Source of the DNA: Paenibacillus lycopersici
GTDB taxonomy: Bacteria > Bacillota > Bacilli > Paenibacillales > Paenibacillaceae
Direction of reading: 5' to 3'
Assembly (NCBI RefSeq): GCF_010119935.1
Contig: NZ_CP048209.1
Coordinates: forward strand, 6,546,001-6,610,000
Length of the DNA: 64,000 nt
In this document: positions 54,988 to 62,703 of the stretch, one piece after another
How the letters are laid out: each line of letters starts with the position of its first letter
How positions within the stretch are numbered: position 1 is the stretch's first letter
Position numbers and translations under genes: made by a program
The notes under the pieces: model-generated
The model's input: only the letters and a program-made list of their open reading frames with translations
Told to the model about the DNA's origin: nothing
The model's database searches: none

Positions 54988-55027
54988 GAAACGGCCTTGC
55001 GGGTACAGCCACCCTCAAGGCCGTTTG
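54988..55027 (+). terminator. Terminator of the YceI gene
   Basis: AAACGGCCTTG pairs with CAAGGCCGTTT, with an inner GGGT/ACCC stem, followed by GCTTTG. Confidence 0.75.
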
Positions 55028-55251
55028 CTTTGCCATCCGTCCGGCTCGCCCAGTTCATGCCCATAGTCGATAAAACCGTTTTCGGCGTATGCTTCGATCC
55101 ATAGCTCCTGCTCATCATCGGCGCAAGACCGCATCCCCTTCGCCGCCTCGAGGAATGTTACCCTGCGCCCGCCCATACAATGGTGAAGATATCGGCCTGC
55201 GCCGGCTGAACCGAGCGGCCTGCGCCGGACGGCGGGAGTGAGGCGGAACAG

Positions 55252-56586
55252 ATGGACACGGTCGTTATATTTCCCCACTGCGCGTGGGAGGCGTTTCCTT
55301 ACGGAAGCTTGATCGAACGGATCGGACGGGGCCGCTCCGTCCGGTTCGTCGCGAACGCCGGCGCCCTGGCCGGCGCGCCGCAGCACTACGGCGCGATCGC
55401 GTTGGACGCGCTGGACGAATGGCCTTGGGAACGAACGGCGGTCATCGTCACGCATCCTTGCTGGTTGTACGAAATCGCCGGCCGCGGCCCGGCTGCGCTG
55501 ATCGCGCTCCTGCCGGCCGAGCACGAGAACGGCGGGCCGGGCTATACGAGCTGCCGCGACGCGCTGTGCGCAATGGCGACGATGGTCGCGACGGCTTCCG
55601 AAACATTCTATTTCGAGCAATGGTTCCGGCGTGGAAACGTCTTTCTCCAGGACGGTCTGGACACGGCCTCCGATCTGCTCGCCGACGCGGCGGCCAGCGA
55701 TGCCGTCGCCGGGAAACCCATTGAAGCGCTGGCCAAACTGCAGCTGCGGCGGAGGACGGATTTCCGGGCGGAGCAGCTGCAGGCGCTGCGCCCTTCGGCG
55801 ATGCAATTCTTCTTCCAGGCCGTCTACCATTACCTGCTGGGAGAAGGCGAGCAAGCCGAACGGTGGACACTGGACGCGTTCCACCTTGCCGTTCTGAACG
55901 GCGAGGAAGGGCCCGTGGCAACTTATTACCGCTTCCTCTCCGTCATCCGGCTGCTGCAAGGGAGAGCGGAGGATGCGATTGCCACCTACGGCATCAGCGC
56001 GGCGACCGAGGAAGAACGCGCGGCCTATACGGAAATGCGCGATCGGTGGACCGAAGGCGAAACGGATATGGCCGCGTCGCTGCTGTATCGGGCGAACGAC
56101 GATTGGCGGCAGGCGGCAAGGCTGCTGGAGCGCGTGCTGCAGAAGCATGCATCGGCGAGCGAAGCGGACGATGCGCCGCGCGCTCCGGCCGGTGCCGATG
56201 CTGCTCCTGCATCCGGCAGCGAAACGGTTGGAAGCCCAAGCCCGTTGGCGGGAAGCCGCCTCGCCGCCCCGGCGATGAACGCGCGCTCCGGCGCCTCCGT
56301 CAGCGCCGTTCATGAACGCGCCCGCGCGCTTCTGCTGGAGGCCTATGAGCGAAGCGCCCGTCCGGGAGCCGCGCTTGCCCTCCTGCCTCCGCCGCTCACG
56401 GTGAAGGAACGGCTGCGGCGGCATTTGCTGGAGGGGCGCGCTCTTGCGCTCGAAGGCCGCCTGCATGATGCCGTGCGCGCGCTGCTTCAAGCAGCCATGA
56501 CGGGCACGGAGCCGTTGACGGCGATTGCCGAGCTTGCTTCCATGCGCGCGAAAGCGAAGAGACTGGCAGAGGGGGAATTCACGTGA
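55252..56586 (+). CDS. Glycosyltransferase-cluster protein of unknown function
   Basis: I do not recognise this 444-residue protein. The first 130 residues are alternating strands and helices (VVIFPHCAWEAFPYGSL, AVIVTHPCWLYEI), then a helical, TPR-like region (YHYLLGEGEQAERWTLDAFHLAVL, LLQGRAEDAIATYG), an Ala/Pro/Ser linker near 300-340 and a final helical repeat. It opens a three-gene unit whose next two genes are glycosyltransferases, with a GTGA overlap, so a role in making or handling a surface glycan is inferred. GAGG precedes the ATG. Confidence 0.75.
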   Translation: MDTVVIFPHCAWEAFPYGSLIERIGRGRSVRFVANAGALAGAPQHYGAIALDALDEWPWERTAVIVTHPCWLYEIAGRGPAALIALLPAEHENGGPGYTSCRDALCAMATMVATASETFYFEQWFRRGNVFLQDGLDTASDLLADAAASDAVAGKPIEALAKLQLRRRTDFRAEQLQALRPSAMQFFFQAVYHYLLGEGEQAERWTLDAFHLAVLNGEEGPVATYYRFLSVIRLLQGRAEDAIATYGISAATEEERAAYTEMRDRWTEGETDMAASLLYRANDDWRQAARLLERVLQKHASASEADDAPRAPAGADAAPASGSETVGSPSPLAGSRLAAPAMNARSGASVSAVHERARALLLEAYERSARPGAALALLPPPLTVKERLRRHLLEGRALALEGRLHDAVRALLQAAMTGTEPLTAIAELASMRAKAKRLAEGEFT

Positions 56587-57332
56587 GCGCACTGTCGCCG
56601 CTGCGCAAATCCGCCGGCAACAAGCTGACGGCCATGATGCAGGTACGCAATGAAGCCGGCCGCTACCTCGAGGCCGCGCTGGCCGACTTGTCCGGCTTCG
56701 TGGATGAAATCGTCATCGTGGACGATGCCAGCGAAGACGCGACGCCGGACATCTGCCGCTCGTTCCCGAAGGTCATCCGGCTCGTGCAGCTGCGGCAGCC
56801 GCTGTTCGGCCAGGAAGGACGGCTGCGGCAGCTGCTCTGGCAGACGGCCGTCCAAACGCAGCCCGACTGGCTGCTGTCGATCGATGCGGACGAGTTTTTC
56901 GAACGGAAGGCGAAGTCGCATATCCGCGCGCTGATCGACCAGGACCGCTACGACTGGGTCGCTTTTCGCATGTTCGATTTCTGGGGCTCGCTCGCGTACT
57001 ACCGGGAGGACGAATTATGGCAGCTGCATAAGCGCCATACGATGATGCTTGTCCGCTATTTGCCCCTCTACTCGTACGTCTATCCGGACTGGAACCATCA
57101 CGTGCCGCGGCTGCCGCTCACCTGCACGGCTCTGCCGGGCTTTCAGTCCGGGCTGCGGGTGAAGCACTATGGCTGGGCCGGCGACGAGGCCGAGCGGCGG
57201 ATCAAGCACGACCGCTATCTGGCGATCGACCCGGACGGCAAATGGGGCAGTCTCGCCCACTATGCGTCGATTCTGGACCCGAACCCCGCGCTCGTTCGCT
57301 GGCAGGAGGACGAGGAGGCGGGCGAGTCATGA
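56583..57332 (+). CDS. Family-2 glycosyltransferase
   Basis: This 249-residue GT-A enzyme has the family-2 start LTAMMQVRNEAGRYLEAAL, IVDDASEDAT near residue 48 and the metal/nucleotide motif SIDADEFFE near residue 100. It lacks membrane helices. The start is a GTG overlapping the previous stop (GTGA) with GGGGG upstream. It sits between the unknown protein and a GT4 enzyme, so these probably add successive sugars to one glycan. Confidence 0.88.
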   Translation: MSALSPLRKSAGNKLTAMMQVRNEAGRYLEAALADLSGFVDEIVIVDDASEDATPDICRSFPKVIRLVQLRQPLFGQEGRLRQLLWQTAVQTQPDWLLSIDADEFFERKAKSHIRALIDQDRYDWVAFRMFDFWGSLAYYREDELWQLHKRHTMMLVRYLPLYSYVYPDWNHHVPRLPLTCTALPGFQSGLRVKHYGWAGDEAERRIKHDRYLAIDPDGKWGSLAHYASILDPNPALVRWQEDEEAGES

Positions 57333-58597
57333 GAACGGTGACGATACTCACGCACAGCTACTTGAACGGCTACTCGGAGCAAGCGGGCTTCTCCCGGCCG
57401 TTCGGCGGCGGACTGGAGCGCTATATGCACGATTTGTGCGCGCTTATTCACGAGAAGGGCTGGCAGCCCGTGGTCCATCAGCTCTCCTTCTACCACAGCT
57501 TCGACACCGTATACGAAGGCACCCGCGTTCGGGGCTATCCGTACGAGCTGAGCGACATCGCGGGCGCTTTCGAGCGCATGGCGGCGGATGCCGAGGGCTT
57601 GATCGTCTATGCCAGCTGCATCTGGCATCCTATCGCCTACAAGCCCGGCAGCATCGGCATTTGCCATGGCATCAACTGGGATTGGCCGGATTTCGGCGAC
57701 AAGGTCAAAAGCGGCGTCGCCTACATGATTCAACTCGCCGTCGACGGGCTTGACCGGATCGTTACGGTGGACTCGCATTTTCAGACGTACTGCCGCTCGG
57801 TGTGCACGTTTGACGACCCGGAGAAGCTCGTGCTGCTGCCGAACGCGGTGGATACGGCATGGTTTGTCGCGGGGCTCCCGGAGGAGCCGGAGGCGAATGC
57901 CGGAATGGATACGGCACAGACGCCGAGGCATGACGCGAATGAGCCGGTTGCGGAAGGCGCAGGAACGTCGGATGCGGTGACAACGCCAGAGCCGATTGCC
58001 GAACCGTTGGCCGCGGACACGGAACGGAGCGCTCTGCGGGTGCTCTTCCCGAGACGGATTAGCTTCGAACGCGGCATTGTGCCGATGATGCTCCTGACGG
58101 ACCCGCTGCTGGCCGAGTTTCCCGAGCTGACGGTGGAATTCGCGGGCGAGCTCGTTGAGCAGACGCCGGTCGCGGTCGCTTTTCGCCTGTGGCGCGATAC
58201 CCTTGCGGAGCCCATCCGCAAGCGGATTCTGCACCATACGTATTCGTTCCGGACGATACGGGAGGCGTACCGGGCCGCCGATGTCGTCGTCATTCCGACG
58301 GTCTATTCGGAGGGTACCTCCCTCTCCTGCCTGGAAGCGATGAGCTGCGGCAAAGCGATCGTCGCCTCGAACGTCGGCGGCTTGAACGATCTCATTACGG
58401 ACGGGTTCAACGGCAGGCTCGTCGCGCCGACGGCGGATGCGCTCCATGCCGCCGTAAGGGAGCTTCTCGAGGATGCGGATCTGCGAAAGCGTTATGGCGA
58501 TAATGCTTGCAGCACGGCGGCGGCGTTTGACCTTCAACGTTGGAAAAGACGCTGGGCGGCATTGTTGGAGGAGCAGTTTGCAAGGAACGGGCTTTGA
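57329..58597 (+). CDS. Family-4 glycosyltransferase
   Basis: This 422-residue GT-B enzyme starts at the ATGA overlap. The N-terminal acceptor domain contains PFGGGLERYMHDL near residue 25; VTVDSHFQTYCR ends it. The C-terminal donor domain shows FPRRISFERG and the GT4 Glu-x7-Glu motif in YSEGTSLSCLEAMSCGKAIVASNVGG. An acidic/Thr-rich insert lies near residues 190-230. A 75-bp in-frame copy of its 3' end follows the stop. Confidence 0.9.
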   Translation: MRTVTILTHSYLNGYSEQAGFSRPFGGGLERYMHDLCALIHEKGWQPVVHQLSFYHSFDTVYEGTRVRGYPYELSDIAGAFERMAADAEGLIVYASCIWHPIAYKPGSIGICHGINWDWPDFGDKVKSGVAYMIQLAVDGLDRIVTVDSHFQTYCRSVCTFDDPEKLVLLPNAVDTAWFVAGLPEEPEANAGMDTAQTPRHDANEPVAEGAGTSDAVTTPEPIAEPLAADTERSALRVLFPRRISFERGIVPMMLLTDPLLAEFPELTVEFAGELVEQTPVAVAFRLWRDTLAEPIRKRILHHTYSFRTIREAYRAADVVVIPTVYSEGTSLSCLEAMSCGKAIVASNVGGLNDLITDGFNGRLVAPTADALHAAVRELLEDADLRKRYGDNACSTAAAFDLQRWKRRWAALLEEQFARNGL

Positions 58598-58710
58598 GAT
58601 CCGGGCAGGCGGCGTTGGACAAGACAGCGGTTAAAATTGCTGGGAGAGCAGCCTGCATGGAACGGGCTTTGAGCGCCGGGTGAGCATGGGCCTGGGCGGC
58701 GTTGGGCGGG
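58523..58710 (+). repeat. 75-bp duplication of the GT4 gene 3' end
   Basis: CGTTGGA(A/C)AAGAC at 58538 and 58613 and GGAACGGGCTTTGAG at 58584 and 58659 are each 75 bp apart. The copy stays in frame: after the stop the next 24 codons read RRRWTRQR...EQPAWNGL and end in a second TGA, mirroring QRWKRRW...EEQFARNGL. A more decayed third trace (GGGCGGCGTTGGG) lies at 58694. Confidence 0.75.
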
Positions 58711-58834
58711 AAATAAAGCTTGGCCTTGTCCGGCATCCCTGTCGCTCGCGGCGCATAGGGCCGGAGATGGGCGAGGCCCCCGCTGCCGACGATGAGCGGC
58801 AGGAACGGGTTGACAGATGCGCCCTTCGCGCTGC

Positions 58835-60685
58835 CTATGCAGGCGGATTAACAGCCGTGCCGAGAATGAGCGGCAGGGCTGTTTCGCTGTACAGCGCGGG
58901 CAGATCCGCGCCCGCGGCACGCGCCAACGCCGCTCCGGCCGCGGCAAGTCCGGCGGCGGCGGCACGACATTGCCAGGGGCGCGCGCCCGCCGTCTGCGCG
59001 GCGGCGAAACCGGCCGCCGCCGCAAGCCATTCGCCGCGGGCGGCCGCCGCCCAGCCGGCCGTCAGGCGGTGCTGCCCTGCCGCAGGCGGGGACTGGCCTG
59101 CTCCGCCGGCCGCAAGCGCGGCTTGCAGCGCCGCTTGCAATCTTGCGCCTGTTCTCTCGCCGGCACTTGCCATGCCGCTAGCGCATGCGCACGGGCAGCC
59201 CTCGGCCCCCGTAACGGCGCCGGCCCCCGCATCCCGGAGCGTGGATGTCCTGCCCGCTTCTACCGCATCGCCTCCGAACGGACCGACAGCCGCTGGCTTC
59301 GGCCACAGGGGCCGCAGCGACTCGTCAAGCTTCCCCAATAGGAGCAGCCGCTGCCATGCCGGCGCATAATCGGACCGCTGCGCCATGGCCGCGCGGTATG
59401 CTTCCGCCGCTTCGCGAAACCGGTACAACCGCTCCAGCGCGGCCCCCGCCAGGACGTGCGCCCGATACGTCCCTGCACCAGCGGCCGTGGAATAGCATGC
59501 CGGGGCCGGGCCGGCCGCCAAAGCCGCTTCCGCGCTCCGCAGCGCAAGCAGCGGCTCGTCAAGCGCGAGCAGCACCTCACCCCGCGCTTCATGCGCATCG
59601 GCGAAATCCGCATACCGGCGCGCGGCCATCGACGCATACTGTTCCGCATCCCGCAATCGCCCTACTGCGCGACAGGCATGGATGACCTTCAGCGCAACGT
59701 CGGATCCGTAGCCGGGGTCTTGCTCCATCCGCGCCAGCGGCTCGAGCCATGCGAGCGCAGCGCCGTATTCGCCGGATGCGAACAGCTCCGCCCCTGCCGC
59801 GTACCGCAGCGACGGATCGTCCGGAGCGGCGGCGAGCGCCCGATCCAGCAGCCGCCTGTTGCGCGCGAACTTGTCCCGCTCCGCAATAACCTCGTCGCGA
59901 TAGCCCTCATGCCAAATTTCCACGCCTTTCGCATAGCCGATGGCCTCGCCGCCGAACGCCTCGCCGATGGTGGTCGCCGTTTCCTCATGCACAAGGCCGC
60001 GGAAACGGATCCGCCCGTCCCTGCGAAACAGGCGGCACACCGCGTCCGTAACCGCCTCTTCGCTTGCGCCGTTCCCGACATAGCTGTTCACCTTGACGAA
60101 GTAGCCCCATTTGGAGGCTTCGTCCAGCGAGGCCTGCCAGGCGGCCGCATCGCCGACAACCAGCCGTTCGTCCGCGTCCAGCACGAGAATCCACGGCTGC
60201 GCCGCCGCCGCGAGCGAGAGATTTCGCGCACCCGCGAAGTCGTCCTCCCATGCCGCGTGAATGACCGCCGCTCCCCATGCCGACGCAATCGCAGCCGTAT
60301 CGTCGGTCGAGCCCGTATCGACGACGATCATCTCCGCGACAAAAGGCGCCGCCGAGCGCAGGCATTCCGCCAGAAAACGGCTTTCGTTCCGCACGATCAT
60401 GCACAGCGACACCGGAAGCCTTGTGCCGTTATAACCGTCGTAACCGCCGCCGTCGTCGGAGCTATTGCCGCCAATGCTAGGGCTGCCTCCGCTGCTGCGT
60501 TCTCCGTTGAAGCGGCCGACAGTGGCAGCGTCAAGGCTGTCTCCGCTGTCGCTTCCGCTGCCTCCGCTTCCGCCGCAGCTACGATCCCCGCCGCCATGGC
60601 CAGCGCTGCAGCTGCCTGCGCCGGCACTATTCCTATCATCCATTCCGGCCATTCGATCACGCTCGCCCTCCATCGCCTCGCTCAC
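58835..60685 (-). CDS. Family-2 glycosyltransferase with TPR domain
   Basis: This 616-residue protein has a Gly/Ser/Asp-rich N-terminal extension of about 88 residues, then a GT2 domain (VSLCMIVRNESRFLAECL, IVVDTGSTDDT, LVLDADERL), then helical tetratricopeptide-like repeats to the end. GTG 60685 overlaps the previous stop (GTGA); an ATG at 60673 is possible. Such GT2-TPR proteins are multiplied in Paenibacillus-type genomes, where they are thought to build surface or flagellar glycans. It is the last gene of a leftward cluster. Confidence 0.88.
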   Translation of the reverse strand: MSEAMEGERDRMAGMDDRNSAGAGSCSAGHGGGDRSCGGSGGSGSDSGDSLDAATVGRFNGERSSGGSPSIGGNSSDDGGGYDGYNGTRLPVSLCMIVRNESRFLAECLRSAAPFVAEMIVVDTGSTDDTAAIASAWGAAVIHAAWEDDFAGARNLSLAAAAQPWILVLDADERLVVGDAAAWQASLDEASKWGYFVKVNSYVGNGASEEAVTDAVCRLFRRDGRIRFRGLVHEETATTIGEAFGGEAIGYAKGVEIWHEGYRDEVIAERDKFARNRRLLDRALAAAPDDPSLRYAAGAELFASGEYGAALAWLEPLARMEQDPGYGSDVALKVIHACRAVGRLRDAEQYASMAARRYADFADAHEARGEVLLALDEPLLALRSAEAALAAGPAPACYSTAAGAGTYRAHVLAGAALERLYRFREAAEAYRAAMAQRSDYAPAWQRLLLLGKLDESLRPLWPKPAAVGPFGGDAVEAGRTSTLRDAGAGAVTGAEGCPCACASGMASAGERTGARLQAALQAALAAGGAGQSPPAAGQHRLTAGWAAAARGEWLAAAAGFAAAQTAGARPWQCRAAAAGLAAAGAALARAAGADLPALYSETALPLILGTAVNPPA

Positions 60686-62703
60686 CCCTTGCCGAAGCCC
60701 GGCAGCGCAAGCCGCAAGCTTTGCACGCCCGGCGCACGGCCGGCCGCCTGCTGCACGACGGCCAAATGCCTGTCGGCCAGCGCGATCAGCGCCTTCGCGC
60801 CTGTCCGCACGCCTTCACGCGCCGACGCTGTATCGGCCGCGTCCGCAGCAGGACGTCCATCCAGCAGCGCGCCGATGGCGCCCCGCACCCGCTGTTCTGC
60901 GCGATCCGAGCTCCCCGCAAGCAGCAGCGGCAGCCATTCCCATGCCGCAGGCGGATAAGCGTCTTCGTCCCCGGCGGCCAACCAGCGCTCCGCTTGAAGG
61001 AGCGCGCTCATGCGGGATTCCGCTGCGGACGAAGCGGGCAGCTGCGCGCCTGCGGCTTTGCCGGCGTTGACCGGAGCGCTGCCCGCGCCAGCCGTTTGTG
61101 TCTCTCCATCCGGGGCTGAACCGTTGGCCGCGCGCTCCAGCCGCGACGCTTCATCCAAAGCAGTGGCATTGACCGCGCCGTCCTGCTGCCCCTCCTCACT
61201 CAAGGCCGCACCGTTGGCTGTACCGCCTTGCTGCCCCGCTTCATCCAAAGCCGCGACGTTGACCGCACCGCTCTGCCGCATCGCTTCACTCAAATCCGCG
61301 ACATTGGCCGCTCCGTCCTGCTGCCCCTCTTCACCCAAAGCCGCATCGCCGCCGTCTTCCCGGTCATTCAACGCTCCGGCGGCCAAGCGCGCCCCTGCAC
61401 GCGCCAGGTCCGACCAAAGCTGCAGCATTGCACGCTCTTCGTCCCCTGCTCGAACCAGCCATTCTCCCACCCATGACGCCAACGCCTCGTAACAGCCGCA
61501 GTCCAGCATAATGGCTGCGAGTTTGCCTGCCGCCTGCGGCGACTCGAACGTGAAACGCGCCGACGCGAACTCCGCCAGCCGCCCGGGCGGCGCGGCGACC
61601 TTCATCATGCGGCACAGCCGGACGAGCGGCGCGAGCAGGCTGCCTTTATACCGCACGGCTTCGGCGTACCAATGAGCGGCCGTCTCGAAATCCAGCTCCG
61701 CCTCGTGCATCAGGCCGAGCCAATAAGCGGACTGGTACGTTCCCATGCCGTCTTCCGTATGGTAGAGCGCGGGCGCCTTGCCGATTGCAAGCGCGGCGGC
61801 GAACGCTTCCGCGGCTTGCCGTCTGGCCCCCAGCGCGGCGAGGCTTACGCCCTTGGCATGCCACAGGTCCGGATAATCCCCGTACCACCTCAGCCCTTCA
61901 ACGGCGGTATGCAGCGCTTCCTCCCATCTGCGGAGCACCTGGAGGCAGCTCGTTTCATGCTTCACAATGAGATGCGCGTAGCTGACCGACGCATAATCGA
62001 TGCCCTCCCGCGCCTGCCGGAACGCCCTCAACGCCGACTCCACCTCGCCCGCCCGAAAATATTCCACCCCCAGGTTATACCAATGAAACCGATTCTCCGG
62101 CTCTTCCCGGATCGCCTGCTCCAGCAGCGTGCGGTTGCGGCGCACTTTGTCTTTGGCCGCTACGACTTCGCGCCGGTAGCCGTAGTGATGGATGATCACG
62201 TCGCTGAGATGGAACCGCGCCTCCGGCGTATGCCGCATAATCGGCGCCGCGATCTGCTCGTGGATTCTCCCCTCGAACCGGTAACGCCGGTCGTTGCGGA
62301 ACATGCGCAGCACGGGATTGATCGTCGCCCCGTCGCCGCCGTCGCCGGAATAGTTCCACACGTTCAGAAAATAGCCCGTGATCTCGCTGTGAAGCGCCAA
62401 TTCCCGCAGCTGCCCCCGCGTCCCGGCATCCAGCTCCTCGTCGGCGTCGAGGAAGAGAATCCACTCGCCCTCCGCGTGCAGCAGCCCTGCATTCCGCGCC
62501 CCGGCAAAATCCCCCGTCCACTCGCTGCGCACGACCGACGCGCCGAATTTCCGGGCAATCTCTACCGTGCCGTCCGTGGAGCCGGTGTCGACGACGACGA
62601 TTTGGTCGGCGATGCCCTGCACGCTGCGGAGACAGCGCGGCAGATCGGCCGCCTCATTCTTGACGATCATGCAGAGCGTAATCCAAATCGGCCGTTTCGC
62701 CAA
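60682..62703 (-). CDS. Family-2 glycosyltransferase with TPR domain
   Basis: This 673-residue protein opens directly with the GT2 domain (ITLCMIVKNEAADLPRCL, VVVDTGSTDGT, LFLDADEEL), followed by tetratricopeptide-like helices (RFHWYNLGVEYFRAGEVESAL). A repeat linker of about five 15-residue units (residues about 450-525) precedes the C-terminal part. The start is TTG, with AAGGAGG eleven bases upstream; no in-frame ATG before the first strand exists. It overlaps the upstream gene by 50 bp. Confidence 0.87.
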   Translation of the reverse strand: MAKRPIWITLCMIVKNEAADLPRCLRSVQGIADQIVVVDTGSTDGTVEIARKFGASVVRSEWTGDFAGARNAGLLHAEGEWILFLDADEELDAGTRGQLRELALHSEITGYFLNVWNYSGDGGDGATINPVLRMFRNDRRYRFEGRIHEQIAAPIMRHTPEARFHLSDVIIHHYGYRREVVAAKDKVRRNRTLLEQAIREEPENRFHWYNLGVEYFRAGEVESALRAFRQAREGIDYASVSYAHLIVKHETSCLQVLRRWEEALHTAVEGLRWYGDYPDLWHAKGVSLAALGARRQAAEAFAAALAIGKAPALYHTEDGMGTYQSAYWLGLMHEAELDFETAAHWYAEAVRYKGSLLAPLVRLCRMMKVAAPPGRLAEFASARFTFESPQAAGKLAAIMLDCGCYEALASWVGEWLVRAGDEERAMLQLWSDLARAGARLAAGALNDREDGGDAALGEEGQQDGAANVADLSEAMRQSGAVNVAALDEAGQQGGTANGAALSEEGQQDGAVNATALDEASRLERAANGSAPDGETQTAGAGSAPVNAGKAAGAQLPASSAAESRMSALLQAERWLAAGDEDAYPPAAWEWLPLLLAGSSDRAEQRVRGAIGALLDGRPAADAADTASAREGVRTGAKALIALADRHLAVVQQAAGRAPGVQSLRLALPGFGKG
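61125..61365. repeat. 45-bp coding repeats in a glycosyltransferase linker
   Basis: About five units of 45 bp encode 15-residue repeats of the form GAxNxAALxEExQQx (GAVNVAALDEAGQQG, GTANGAALSEEGQQD and others) in the linker of the 60.7-62.7 kb glycosyltransferase. Confidence 0.75.

Noticed and set aside
55015-56592. 525-codon leftward open frame over the unknown cluster protein
   Set aside because: The rightward frame has a ribosome site, operon overlaps and ordinary protein texture; the leftward one is Arg/Gln-rich and overlaps the YceI terminator.
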